Origin: Orychophragmus violaceus
Taxonomy: Eukaryota > Streptophyta > Magnoliopsida > Brassicales > Brassicaceae
Length of the DNA stretch: 64,000 bases
Direction of reading: 5' to 3'
Assembly (NCBI GenBank): GCA_030180135.1
Contig: CM058235.1
Location: 12,695,145 to 12,759,144, forward strand
Shown: piece after piece, positions 11,098-21,987 of the stretch
How positions within the stretch are numbered: the first letter of the stretch is position 1
Layout of the letters: every line of letters starts with the position of its first letter
The notes under the pieces: generated by a model
Seen by the model: only the letters and a program-made list of their open reading frames with translations
Told to the model about the DNA's origin: nothing
The model's database searches: none
Translations under genes and position numbers: made by a program

Positions 11098-12708
11098 TTA
11101 ATATATCTTTTTAATTCGTCTTCCACTAGGCAGTTTTTTTAATAATATAGATAATTGAAATTGGTTAATATTTTTTCAAGTCGTTTTATTATGGTCTAAA
11201 TATAAATATTTTATGTTTATTTTATATATCAAAATATAACAAAATATGATAATCCGTTCATTAATATTTTTGGATTGGTTCAAGTTTATTTTAATGTTTA
11301 TGTAATTAAAATTGATCAATTCATCTTTTTAACTTGTAACATAAATTTTATTAATTTTTTATAATCGAAACAAAATAACATATATTTCAACTCATCTTAT
11401 AGTACAGTAAGTATTTTACAAATTTAATTAAAAGTTTTAAAAACTGCAATCGTAAAAACATCAACTATAATCTAATTCGTCATATATTCGAATAATATAA
11501 ATATTGAATAATTTTAATATTTTATCAAATTAATAATATATCGAGTGAAATTGGTTAATACATATTTTTAATCCGTCTTCCGGTAGATAAAGTTTGTTTT
11601 TAATAGTACAAATAAATGAAATTGATTAATCTATTTTTCAACCCGTTTTATAATGATCTAAATATAAATATTTTGTGTTTATTTTATAAATTAAAATGCA
11701 AATAAATTATTTTTAATTAATTATAATAATAGATATGAATTTAGTAATTACTTTTCTTAAGAAATCAAGAAATTAAAAATAATTTTGTAAAATTCTGTTA
11801 TAATATAAAATTTATATTTATATTTGAAACAAAAAGATATTAAAAGATATTATGAATTTATTTTGAATAAAATCATAAATTAGAGAATATTTATATTAAA
11901 ATGTATTTAAAATTATTTTGTAAGACATTTTAATAATAAATACGAAATTAATAATTTTTAAAGAAAAGAAATTAATAATTTTTAAAGGAAAAAAATTATA
12001 AGATTTTATTATAATACAAAACACATATTTACATTTAAAATGAAAAGATATCAAAATATATTATGAATATATTTTGGAATAAAATCATTAATTAGAGAAC
12101 CACATCTAGTCTAATTTTAATAAATTTAAATATGCCCTTAGTGGTTAATAAAAATACATATTAGTTCTAATGACACAATCCGTAATAAACATGTCAATTA
12201 AATATTAGTTTCAAAAAAACTTCTTGTTTTAATAGTATAGATTTATGATCCTTGTTCCGGTTAGTAACGCACCAAAGTCTGGAATTGACAAATTATTCTG
12301 CATAAATATAATTCACCAATAATAAATTTGTGAAATCTATATGCTTTTACATGTATAAAATCAAACAATATTGAATAAACTCCTAAATAAAATAGTAAGA
12401 ACCAAATAAATAAATAAATGCCATCCCCCAATTTTCAATAACATCATATACTATTATTCTGTATTATTACACTAAAACTTATATACATTTATAACGCAGT
12501 AACTATGGTATTTTATTAATCAAGTGGAATAATTATTATTAAAAGAATAATTTAATTGAAAAATAATTTTAGATTGGAAAACTCTATTAGATATTAATTT
12601 TGCGAATATTAATTTATAGAGATTATATTGTATTTTTGTTTTCTCATCGAAAATATAATGAACACCGATTCATTTTTGTTATACAACGGTTTCTATATAT
12701 ATTAACAG
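11098..12708. other. AT-rich remainder of Helitron and GST intron
   Basis: 11098-12241 is the other part of the Helitron, AT-rich and non-coding. 12242-12708 is host intron sequence that ends with the ACAG acceptor before exon 2. No genes or RNAs seen. Confidence 0.6.
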
Positions 12709-12903
12709 ATAGGACCAGGATGTTTCAAGTCTGTGGTGAAAGCAGATAAGGGTTTAGAGGTTGCAATTGAAGAGGCTCAAGAACTCATTACCTTTCTTGA
12801 GAAGGAAGTTACCGGGAAAAATTTCTTCGGCGGCAAGACAATCGGATTCTTGGACATGGTCGTGGGAAGCATGATTCCGTTTTGTTTGGCTCGGGGTTGG
12901 GAC

Positions 12904-13242
12904 TGTAAGTATAATGGACTCCTCTAAACAACACCAGCAGAAGGCCCAACACCAAAGCCCATGTACAACCTCAAACATGTCTGTGTAACAAGCAAAGGAT
13001 CCCTGTGCTAACCAGAGACACTCGGCTCCTGTACCTGCAACGGCAATCACGCCTCTCTTCATTGGATTCTTATTCTTCTCTGTGAAACATAATGATGAGA
13101 ACTGACAACTGGATTCTGAGTCTAGATCCTTCTTCCTTGTCTATAAAATGTATTAAACAATCATCTTGTAACTTACTCTCGATAGATAGAAGAATCATTC
13201 AGTAAAGCTATCTTCTACGTTTCTCTTTCATAAAGATTTACA
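12904..13242 (+). repeat. 5' LTR of Copia element 1
   Basis: Begins TG and ends CA. A TATAAAA-like box (CTATAAAATG, about 13140) is the likely core promoter. It appears identical to the 3' LTR over all 339 bp. Confidence 0.95.
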
Positions 13243-13254
13243 TGGTATCAGAGC
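13243..13254 (+). other. Primer-binding site (initiator tRNA-Met)
   Basis: TGGTATCAGAGC starts at the first base after the 5' LTR and is the standard plant Copia minus-strand primer site. Confidence 0.9.
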
Positions 13255-13279
13255 CCTTGTAGCCTTAACAGGTATTTCA

Positions 13280-16200
13280 ATGGCCGATTCTATGGAAACA
13301 TATCCTTTCCCAAGCAACGTTCATGTTCTCAGCTCAGTCACGCTGAAACTCAATGACAGCAACTACTTGCTGTGGAAGACGCAGTTCGAGTCACTGGTCT
13401 CCAGTCAGAAGCTTGTTGGCTTCATCAACGGTGCTACTCAGCCACCGCCTGCTACCATTGTTATAGTTGAAAAAGGTGCTCCTGTCAATGTCCCAAATCC
13501 AGATCATGAATCATGGTTTTGCTCAGATCAACTTGTCCGATCTTGGCTCTTTGGTACTCTCTCGGAAGAAGTCCTCGGCTCTGTTCATACGCTCCAAACG
13601 TCTCGGGAGATTTGGTTATCCTTGGCCGAGAACTTCAATAAAAGCTCTCTTGCCAGAGAATTCTCTCTCCGTAGAAACCTACAGCTTATCTCCAAGAAAG
13701 GGAAAACCTTTGTTGCATACAGCCGTGAGTTCAAAGCTATTTGTGATGCTCTTAGCTCTATAGGGAAACCCATTGATGAATCCATGAAGATATTTGGCTT
13801 TCTCAATGGTCTCAGTCGTGAGTATGACCCCATCACAACCGTCATACAAAACTCCTTGACCAAACTCCCAGCTCCAACTTTCAATGATGTCGTCTCCGAA
13901 GTTGAATCCTATGACAACAAACTCCAGTCTTATGAAGACTCTGCTGCTACAACACCTCATCTCGCTTTTCATAGCCAGAGAGAAGACTACAAGCAGATAC
14001 AGTCTCAGTACTCCTCAAATCAGCGCGGTCGAGGTCGCTTCAACTCAAACAGAGGCAGGGGAGGTTACTCAACACGCGGCAGAGGATTCTCTCAACACCA
14101 AAGCACCAACCAAACCTCAAGTGAACGTCCTACGTGCCAGATCTGTGGAAGAATTGGTCATACGGCTCTTAAATGCTATAACAGATTCGACAACAACTAC
14201 CAGGTTTCTGATGTAGCACATGCCTTCTCTTCTCTCCAAATCAGTGATGAATCAGGTCGAGAATGGTACCCTGACTCTGGGGCATCTGCACATGTCACAC
14301 AGTCATCTTCTCAGCTTAAAACCGTGACACCGTTTGAAGGAAATGACACTGTTATGGTTGCAGATGGAACCTATCTCCCTATTACCCATGTCGGATCCAC
14401 TACTCTCAACTCCACCACAGGTAACATCATTCTAAAGGAAGTATTGGTTTGTCCGGATATACAAAAATCTTTACTTTCTGTGTCCAAACTCTGTGAGGAC
14501 TACCCCTGTGGTGTTTACTTTGATAAAACTAAGGTTTGTGTTATTGATCTTGAAACTCAGAGAGTAGTGTCAAAGGGTCCAAGGCGTAATGGCCTTTATG
14601 TGCTGGAAAGTCAGGAGATTGTTGCCATGTTCTCAAATAGACAAAGTGGAGCCAGTGAAGAGATTTGGCATCAGAGACTTGGACACACAAACTCCTCGGT
14701 GATCCAGCAGTTGAAGCAAAACATGGATATCTCAGTCAATAAGAGCAGAACCAGTCCCATTTGTGAGTCTTGTCAGATGGGAAAGTCTTCAAATTTGCAG
14801 TTTTTTTCTTCTACTTCTCGTGTTCTTCAACCCCTAGATCGGATCCATTGTGATCTTTGGGGACCAGCACCTGTTATTTCAAATCAAGGATTTAAATACT
14901 ATGTTGTTTTCATTGATGATTACTCTCGCTTCACTTGGCTATACCCTCTACAAATGAAATCAGATTTCTTCTCTGTATTCAAAGGGTTCCAGAATCTTGT
15001 AGAAAACCAGTTCAACTCTAAAATTAAGGTTTTTCAGAGTGATGGAGGAGGTGAGTTCATGAGCTCTCAACTTAAAAGTCACTTCATAGAGTCAGGGATC
15101 AAACATCTGGTCTCATGCCCATACACACCACAACAAAATGGTTTGGCTGAACGAAAACACAGACATGTTGTGGAACTAGGACTCTCCATGCTTTATCACA
15201 GTCACACACCTCTCAAGTACTGGCTCGAAGCTTTCTTCACAGCATCTTTCATTGGTAACATGATCCCTTCTTCGGTCCTCAATAACAAAAGCCCGTCTGA
15301 AGTGTTAAACAACAAGAAACCTTCGTATGCCTTCCTCCGAGTCTTTGGCTCTGCCTGTTATCCTTGTCTCAGGCCGATAGCAGCCAACAAATTTGATCCA
15401 AGATCAATACAGTGTGTATTCTTGGGCTATCACTCTCAGTACAAGGGCTATAGGTGCTTGCATCCACCTACTGGAAAAGTCTACATTAGTAGGCATGTCA
15501 TCTTTGATGAAGATCTCTTTCCCTTCAAACATCAGTACAAACAAATGGTTCCACAATATGAAACTCCCTTGCTCCGCGGCTGGCAACCTGTGGAACCTTC
15601 TCAAAGCATTGCTGATCAACGAGTTACTCGGATTTTACCTTCTGCAGCTTCTCATCTAGAACCTGCAGCTCCTAATCCTGTGTTACAACAAGATTTAAAC
15701 GTTCCTCTGCAACAAGATGCTCCAGAACCTGAGATACAGAACATTCCTGCGCCTCCGGATGAGAATCTAAATCACGAGCAACAAATGCAACCACCAGTTG
15801 AACCTCTGCAAACACTGATTCCTGCAGCTCCAGTCATTGATAATGCTCACACTATGACCACCAGAGCTAAGGATGGGATCTTTAAACCAAACAAAAGGTA
15901 CATTCTTCTTGCTTCAAAATTTATAACAGAGGAGCCTAAAACTATTATCTCAGCCATGAAACATCCGGGTTGGAGAAATGCAGTTATGGATGAACTCAAC
16001 ATAATTCATATGCTTCACACCTGGTCCTTGGTTCCTGCTACTGAAGATATGAACATCCTAGGCTGCAAATGGGTATTTAAAACAAAGCTTAAGCCAAGTG
16101 GGGAGGTTGAAAAACTCAAAGCTAGACTAGTGGCCAAGGGATTCCACCAAGAAGAAGGAGTTGACTATTTAGAAACCTTTAGCCCGGTGGTCAGAACGGC

Positions 16201-17557
16201 TACAATCAGAATAGTCCTGGATATTGCAATAACCAAAAACTGGTTCATAAGACAACTTGATGTCTCTAACGCATTCCTGCATGGGGAACTACATGAACCG
16301 GTCTTCATGATTCAACCGCCAGGCTTTGAAGATCCAGCCAGACCATCTCATGTCTGTCGCCTGACCAAGGCTCTCTATGGCCTCAAACAGGCTCCAAGAG
16401 CCTGGTTTGATACATTCAGCAATTACTTACTTGATTTTGGATTTGGCTGCAGCAAATCAGACCCATCGTTGTTCACATATCACAAACAAGGTAAGAGCAT
16501 TGTTCTCCTCCTGTATGTTGATGATATTCTTCTTGCAGCTAGTGACCAGAATCTGATGGATGAACTTCTGAAGTCTCTCAACAAACGGTTCTCAATGAAG
16601 GACTTGGGCCAACCGAAATATTTCCTGGGCATTGAGATAGATTCATACACAGATGGCCTATTTCTTCATCAACAGGCGTATGCTCAAGACATATTACATC
16701 AAGCATCAATGGCAGACTGCAATACTATGGCAACTCCACTACCTTTAAACCTTTCAAACCTGGATTCAGAACCCTTCTCCGAGCCTACCTACTTCAGGAG
16801 CCTTGCAGGGAAACTCCAGTATCTCACTATCACTCGGCCAGACATACAATTTGCAGTTAATTTTATCTGTCAAAGAATGCATTGTCCTACTCTCTCAGAT
16901 TTTGGATTGCTCAAAAGGATTCTCAGGTACGTTAAAGGAACAGTTAGCATGGGTTTACACCTCACCCGGAAATCGAGCATGTCTCTCTCCGCCTTCTGCG
17001 ACAGTGACTGGGCCGGATGTAAGGAAACAAGGAGATCAACAACAGGCTTCTGCACTTTCCTTGGGTCTAATCTTGTTTCTTGGTCAGCTAGACGCCAAGA
17101 TACAGTTTCAAGCTCTTCAACAGAAGCAGAATACCGAGCTTTAGCAACAACAGCTCGCGAAGTAACCTGGTTGTCCTTCATTCTACGGGATTTGAACATT
17201 GCTCAGTCACATTCCACCCTCCTGCAGTGCGACAATCTCTCTGCAGTCTACCTAAGTGCCAATCCTGCTCTCCATAAAAGATCCAAACACTTCGACACGG
17301 ACTTCCACTACATCAGAGAACAAGTAGCTCTTGGGTTGATAGAGACCAAACACATTTCGGCAGACCTTCAAGTTGCTGATATATTCACAAAATCTCTACC
17401 TCGGAAATCCTTTGCAGAGCTCAGAAGCAAACTTGGTGTTGGAGTGTTCCCCACGCCAAGTTTGAGGGGGAATGTAAGTATAATGGACTCCTCTAAACAA
17501 CACCAGCAGAAGGCCCAACACCAAAGCCCATGTACAACCTCAAACATGTCTGTGTAA
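13280..17557 (+). CDS. Copia gag-pol polyprotein, 1425 aa, uninterrupted
   Basis: One open frame encodes gag in the first 250 residues, a CCHC zinc knuckle (CQICGRIGHTALKC, about 286-299), an aspartic protease (DSGAS, about 332-336), the pre-integrase HQRLGH with CESC (from about 464), an integrase core with catalytic D near 525 and D in SDGGGEF near 588, reverse transcriptase with YVDD at about 1079-1082, and RNase H with CDSDWAG near 1240 and EAEYRAL further on. The frame passes the polypurine tract and ends inside the 3' LTR. Length and motif set are complete for the family, so it may be autonomous. The start is the first ATG after the primer-binding site. Confidence 0.95.
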   Translation: MADSMETYPFPSNVHVLSSVTLKLNDSNYLLWKTQFESLVSSQKLVGFINGATQPPPATIVIVEKGAPVNVPNPDHESWFCSDQLVRSWLFGTLSEEVLGSVHTLQTSREIWLSLAENFNKSSLAREFSLRRNLQLISKKGKTFVAYSREFKAICDALSSIGKPIDESMKIFGFLNGLSREYDPITTVIQNSLTKLPAPTFNDVVSEVESYDNKLQSYEDSAATTPHLAFHSQREDYKQIQSQYSSNQRGRGRFNSNRGRGGYSTRGRGFSQHQSTNQTSSERPTCQICGRIGHTALKCYNRFDNNYQVSDVAHAFSSLQISDESGREWYPDSGASAHVTQSSSQLKTVTPFEGNDTVMVADGTYLPITHVGSTTLNSTTGNIILKEVLVCPDIQKSLLSVSKLCEDYPCGVYFDKTKVCVIDLETQRVVSKGPRRNGLYVLESQEIVAMFSNRQSGASEEIWHQRLGHTNSSVIQQLKQNMDISVNKSRTSPICESCQMGKSSNLQFFSSTSRVLQPLDRIHCDLWGPAPVISNQGFKYYVVFIDDYSRFTWLYPLQMKSDFFSVFKGFQNLVENQFNSKIKVFQSDGGGEFMSSQLKSHFIESGIKHLVSCPYTPQQNGLAERKHRHVVELGLSMLYHSHTPLKYWLEAFFTASFIGNMIPSSVLNNKSPSEVLNNKKPSYAFLRVFGSACYPCLRPIAANKFDPRSIQCVFLGYHSQYKGYRCLHPPTGKVYISRHVIFDEDLFPFKHQYKQMVPQYETPLLRGWQPVEPSQSIADQRVTRILPSAASHLEPAAPNPVLQQDLNVPLQQDAPEPEIQNIPAPPDENLNHEQQMQPPVEPLQTLIPAAPVIDNAHTMTTRAKDGIFKPNKRYILLASKFITEEPKTIISAMKHPGWRNAVMDELNIIHMLHTWSLVPATEDMNILGCKWVFKTKLKPSGEVEKLKARLVAKGFHQEEGVDYLETFSPVVRTATIRIVLDIAITKNWFIRQLDVSNAFLHGELHEPVFMIQPPGFEDPARPSHVCRLTKALYGLKQAPRAWFDTFSNYLLDFGFGCSKSDPSLFTYHKQGKSIVLLLYVDDILLAASDQNLMDELLKSLNKRFSMKDLGQPKYFLGIEIDSYTDGLFLHQQAYAQDILHQASMADCNTMATPLPLNLSNLDSEPFSEPTYFRSLAGKLQYLTITRPDIQFAVNFICQRMHCPTLSDFGLLKRILRYVKGTVSMGLHLTRKSSMSLSAFCDSDWAGCKETRRSTTGFCTFLGSNLVSWSARRQDTVSSSSTEAEYRALATTAREVTWLSFILRDLNIAQSHSTLLQCDNLSAVYLSANPALHKRSKHFDTDFHYIREQVALGLIETKHISADLQVADIFTKSLPRKSFAELRSKLGVGVFPTPSLRGNVSIMDSSKQHQQKAQHQSPCTTSNMSV

Positions 17558-17811
17558 CAAGCAAAGGATCCCTGTGCTAACCAGAGACACTCGGCTCCTG
17601 TACCTGCAACGGCAATCACGCCTCTCTTCATTGGATTCTTATTCTTCTCTGTGAAACATAATGATGAGAACTGACAACTGGATTCTGAGTCTAGATCCTT
17701 CTTCCTTGTCTATAAAATGTATTAAACAATCATCTTGTAACTTACTCTCGATAGATAGAAGAATCATTCAGTAAAGCTATCTTCTACGTTTCTCTTTCAT
17801 AAAGATTTACA
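17473..17811 (+). repeat. 3' LTR of Copia element 1
   Basis: Same 339-bp sequence as the 5' LTR, preceded by the GAGGGGGA polypurine tract and followed by the GGGAC target duplication. The polyprotein stop lies inside it at 17557. Confidence 0.95.
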
Positions 17812-18165
17812 GGGACGGTATGGGAATCGATATGATTCCAGAAGAGAAGTTTCCAGAACTAAACAGATGGATCAAGAATCTGAAAGAAATTGAGATCGTG
17901 AGGGAATGTATTCCTCCTAGAGAGAAACAAATTGAGTATATGATGAAAGTTGTAGAGCGACTCAAATGGGCATAAGAGACATATTTATATATGTTTTTAT
18001 CTCCTTGTTAGGTAAAAGTTGTATGAACGATATACTAAATATGTAATCTATGCATCCGCAGTGATAGTAGAAAATGAAATAAAGAGAATGACAACGCTCG
18101 AATAAAGTCAAACTATCCGTCTTTGATAGCACCACAAAGTATGTGTGTTAATGCGAACATATTTA

Positions 18166-18435
18166 GGTCATGTCCAATGCAGGGTTCTTAACCCAGTTTC
18201 TTAAAAAAAAATTAATTAAATAATGTGGGTCTCACATAGGATCCACATTTTTTTAACAACCTGCTCCTTAAAATTCTAATCTAAGGTACGCTCTTTCCAC
18301 TGTGCAGTCCACGTGTCATCGTCTCATTCGTCACCTTTTTTTTAATTTTTTTTTTTTGCACCTGTAAAAAAAAAAAAAAATTAATAAAATAAAAAATTTA
18401 AGAGCCCCAATGGAGTAACACCATTGTGGATGCTC
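18166..18435. mobile_element. MITE with TTA target duplication, copy 1
   Basis: TTA at 18163-18165 and 18436-18438 flanks a 270-bp element whose right end, read inward, is GAGCATCCACAATGG and whose left end is a diverged GGTCATGTCCAATGCAGGG. The interior carries the TAATGTGGGTCTCACAT segment and T/A runs. A second copy with the same layout is at 61611-61879. TTA duplications and this terminal sequence suggest a PIF/Harbinger-type MITE. Confidence 0.75.
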
Positions 18436-18662
18436 TTATTTCGTCACGCAATATATTGTTGAGAAAATGAAACTACCATGGACACGTGGATCTATTTGCT
18501 GCAAACAATATTATATACAATATTACTTAGCTATATATTTTGGACATGTGAGTTTTTTTTGTAAAGTGACTTGCGAGTCTTGTGACCATGGAAATATTCA
18601 CCGACGCGTATCATGGACGATGTCTCGTGCCTCTGTCTCAGCTCACTTACCACACCGACGAT

Positions 18663-18859
18663 CAGGGACGGATCCAGAAGTATAATTAACCAGGAGCATA
18701 GTATTAGAAATAACAAAACAGATTTGGACCGGGGGCACTTGTTTTGTTTCTTCACTAAATTAAACACATTTTAGTCAAATTACCTTAAGTTACTAAAGAA
18801 AAAACGAAAAATAGTAAGGGGCATGTAACCCCGTAGTCAAACAGCTACGTCCGCCCCTG
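18663..18859. mobile_element. Small hAT-like MITE
   Basis: A 197-bp element with terminal inverted repeats CAGGGACGGATCCAG (left) and CAGGGGCGGACGTAG (right, read inward). CAGGGGCGGA ends are typical of plant hAT (Tip100-like) elements. No convincing 8-bp target duplication remains. Confidence 0.65.
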
Positions 18860-18867
18860 TCGTCGTC

Positions 18868-19633
18868 AAGCGATTTAAACGTAACGAAAAACTTAGATTT
18901 AAACTCTAATAATAAATTCTTAAAAACATTTGAGTTCAATACTTGTTTCATAACAACATTTCAATATATGTAAGAGAATAACATTATATTTTTTAAAGTT
19001 TCCGTGATGTGTATTTGAGTCCCAAGACTCGTATTGTAATGACATTTTATAGTTGTGAAAATTAACAATATTTAACATAGTGCTAATCATTTTCTTTATA
19101 TCTCTTTATAGAAATGTTTGTTTTCTTGACGCCAATAAGTAATGACAATGACAAATGGTTTTGACGCTTTTGATTTTTTTACAAAACTCAACAACAACAT
19201 CATTTCATACAAATGCTGTGTTCATGCATATAATTAACGTTAAAAAACATCATTTCGGACAAAATCATTAATGAAAAGGGAAAAAGGAAGGTTTGAAATT
19301 CAAGCGTTTAATCAAATATGGTAGAATATCATAAAGTAGTAAAGGTTTTTTTTGTGTCTAAATAAAGTAGTAAAGTTACATTAGAAGAAAAATTCTAAAG
19401 TACCAAATATAGAAGAAAAGAAATCCCAACGTGAGTGTTAGTTGTAAACTCCGTCCGAGTAGTCAATATCAATTTGCCTTCTAGATCTTTCCAGTTTACA
19501 TCATTGCCGGTCACAAAACGGCTACATTCATCGTCGTTTCGCTACAAAATCACAAAACCCTATGGCTATAAATCAAAGTTAAAAGCACTGATGAGTCCAC
19601 AAAACCACAAAAACAAAACAGAGAAGAAAACTA
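18868..19633. other. Upstream region of the GSTU5-like gene
   Basis: AT-rich intergenic DNA with no other gene. The part nearest 19633 should hold promoter and 5' UTR. I could not pick a convincing TATA box. Confidence 0.5.
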
Positions 19634-20511
19634 ATGGCGGAGAAAGAAGAAGTGAAGGTTTTGGGGATATGGGCAAGCCCTTTCAGCCGTCGGGTCGAGA
19701 TGGCTCTGAAACTCAAAGGCATACCGTACGATTACGTTGAAGAAATACTGGAGCACAAAAGCCCTTTGCTTCTTGAGCTCAACCCTATTCACAAGAAAGT
19801 CCCTGTTCTTGTCCACAATGGTAAAACCATTCTCGAGTCTCAAGTGATCCTCGAATACATCGATGAGACTTGGAAACAGAATCCACTTCTCCCTCAGGAT
19901 CCTTATGAGAGATCTAAGGCTCGGTTCTTCGGTAAACTCGTCGATGAACAGGTACGTGTATAATAAACTAGGTGATTCTTGATTTCTAGGATTTAAGTTG
20001 CAAGTCAAATAATAAAGAATCAGTTTTGATTATTAAATTATCTAAATTTCGAGAATCTCAGTATTTTAGTGAGCTAGAAATATTTAATTGATCTATAGCG
20101 AATTAATTTTAGTAAACTAATTTTATTTTATCGTTGATGATTTTTTGTGTGTAGATTATCGGTGCGGGATTTGTATCAATGGCAAGAGCAGATGAGAAAG
20201 GAAGAGAAGTTCTTGCAGAGCAGACAAGAGAACTGATTATGTATCTTGAGAAAGAACTTGTCGGAAAAGATTTCTTCGGCGGTAAGAGTGTCGGATTCTT
20301 GGACTTAGTCGCCGGAAGTATGATACCGTTTTGTTTGGAGAGAGGTTGGGAAGGGATTGGACTGGAAGTGATTACAGAGGAGAAGTTTCCAGAATACAAG
20401 AGATGGGTGAAGAATATGGAGAAGCTTGAGTTTGTGACAGATTGTATTCCTCCAAGAGAGAAACATATTGAACACATGAATTACATGGGAGGGAGAATCA
20501 GATCTGCTTGA
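19634..20511 (+). CDS. GSTU5: Tau-class glutathione S-transferase (GSTU5-like)
   Basis: Two exons: 19634-19951 (106 codons, donor GTACGT) and 20155-20511 (acceptor GTAG), giving 224 aa, the normal tau GST length. The N-terminal thioredoxin-like domain has WASPFSRR with the likely catalytic Ser at about residue 15 and the glutathione-contacting LESQVILEYID segment near 67-76. The all-helical C-terminal domain has KELVGKDFFGGKSVGFLD, a tau signature. It conjugates glutathione to electrophiles or binds ligands in the cytosol, and the family responds to auxin, salicylate and xenobiotics. The protein agrees closely with what I know of Arabidopsis GSTU5. It is the only GST in the window with an intact frame and no insertion. 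Start chosen by family alignment. Confidence 0.93.
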
Positions 20512-21072
20512 AAATTATGAAGACAAGAATCATCTTTAATGTTCTTTGTTTCAAACTTTCAATAATGTTTTAAGTTAAATGTAATGTTTTAATGTTTGTA
20601 AGCTTTGTAATCTGTTATGTTTCAAAAATAAAGAGGCTTCTAATCTGTTTTTCTAATAAATAAACATTACTTTAAAAAAATAGCTTTTTGGTCAGTGGTT
20701 GAGAGAAGTAAACTCGAGAGGATCATTTTATGTTATATCGTAATCATAAAAGACTTTGGTCCTCTCTTGTTCCCACTAAAGCTTCGGCTAATTAATCAAC
20801 CACATAAATATGAAGAGATGTGCGTGACCAATCATGAAGTTATTGTAGTTTAGTGGAATAATTTGATCTAGACAAGGGATGATTCTTTTTAAATGTGTAA
20901 GTTTTTTAACTATTTTCACTTAGGTGTAATTTTATAATTATTTTTACTTGGCAATTCGTAAAGTTTTAATGATAAAAAACTCAGATTTTTGTGGACCTCG
21001 TCGAATTTTGCATCAATATAAACAACGTATTGTAGTATTTTTATGTACTTAATTTGTAAATTGTAAATGATA
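20512..21072. other. 3' flank of GSTU5-like gene
   Basis: 3' UTR with AATAAA-like signals (about 20626 and 20657), then AT-rich DNA up to the transposon nest. Nothing else recognised. Confidence 0.5.
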
Positions 21073-21987
21073 GTTTGCTATAGGTCTGGGCAAAATAACC
21101 GGAACCGATCAAAAATTTTGGTACGGTTCCGGTAAAAATACCTATTAGATCCTATACCTATTAGATCATATATTTACACTTACATATACACTACAAGAAT
21201 TACATATGATTGTGTTAGTTTAATTGTATCAGAAAAGTAATTGATGTTAATTAAAGTTACTTATTAATAAGTGATAGTAATTTTATTGATTCACGTCACT
21301 TAAAGTAATTGATACATTTAAGAATAAATATATGTCACTTATTACAAAACGATGCTTTAAAATACAAATTGGTATCACTTACAAAAAGCAACACAAATCA
21401 AAGTATTTGTTTCAATTATTTAACTGATACAATTATTTAAGTGACACAAAATGTTGTTGATACACTCACTTACAATAAGCAACACAAATAAAATATTTGC
21501 TCTAATTAATAACTTTCAAATTACTATAATATATCCAAAACTAATATTCATCACTTATAATTTTTTTTTTTTTAATCTAATATTTTTAAGCATTTATTTA
21601 TAACCCAAAACACAACCATTTAAATTCTATATACTAACCAGAATCATACTCTAAACCTAACTCTTTCATAAACTATAAAATCAAAATATAAAATTAATTA
21701 TATGTATATAAAAATAATATTTAAAATCTATAATATAAACAAAACTAACACATAAAACTAATACATAAACCCTAAACCCCAAACAAATCTTAAAACTCTA
21801 AAGTATAAACAAAACTCTAATACTATACCATATCTAAAATTAATATTTAATACTTATAAAAAGAAATATATTCAAAATCTATTATTTTCAAACATTAACT
21901 CAAATCCTAAACATAACCCTTTAAACCCTATATCATAAATCATATCATACTCTAAACTATAAAATTAAAATTTAATTATGTATGCAC

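Larger units (their letters stand above)
6124..12241 (-). mobile_element. Helitron in the GST intron, with nested LINE
   Basis: On the minus strand it starts TCTATACTATTAAAACAAGA at 12241 and ends at 6124 with a GC-rich stem region (CCGCGCTTCTTTAACGC) followed by CTAG. The host bases are A before and T after, as expected for Helitrons. Its 5' end matches that of the Helitron at 4045. Without the LINE it is about 1.6 kb of AT-rich, non-coding DNA, so it is non-autonomous. Confidence 0.8.
12904..17811 (+). mobile_element. Intact Copia LTR retrotransposon in GST exon 2
   Basis: Two 339-bp LTRs (12904-13242 and 17473-17811) begin TGTAAGTATAATGG and end AAGATTTACA. I read no difference between them. 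The 5-bp target duplication GGGAC flanks the element exactly. A primer-binding site TGGTATCAGAGC complementary to the initiator tRNA-Met 3' end follows the 5' LTR directly, and a GAGGGGGA polypurine tract precedes the 3' LTR. A single long gag-pol frame lies between. Order INT-RT-RNase H makes it Copia (Ty1). The gag start (LNDSNYLLWKTQ) resembles the Ale/Retrofit lineage, which is a tentative call. Everything indicates a very recent insertion. Confidence 0.95.
5724..17975 (+). pseudogene. Tau-class GST gene (GSTU1/2-like) split by three transposons
   Basis: Exon 1 is 5724-6044 (107 codons: MAKKEEDVKLLG start, SPFTRR active-site region with the tau-type Ser, LESHLILEYIDQTW glutathione-binding segment). 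The intron begins GTAATT at 6045 and now holds a Helitron with a nested LINE. Exon 2 starts at 12709 after ACAG, runs to 12903, is cut by a Copia element, and resumes at 17817 to the TAA at 17975. The GGGAC at 12899-12903 is repeated at 17812-17816 as target duplication. The host parts add up to 224 codons with no stop or frameshift, the normal length for the family. The Copia insertion is therefore the only obvious break in the coding sequence. Before it, the gene would have encoded a cytosolic detoxification GST. A residual transcript could splice or terminate in the LTR, which cannot be judged here. Confidence 0.85.
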
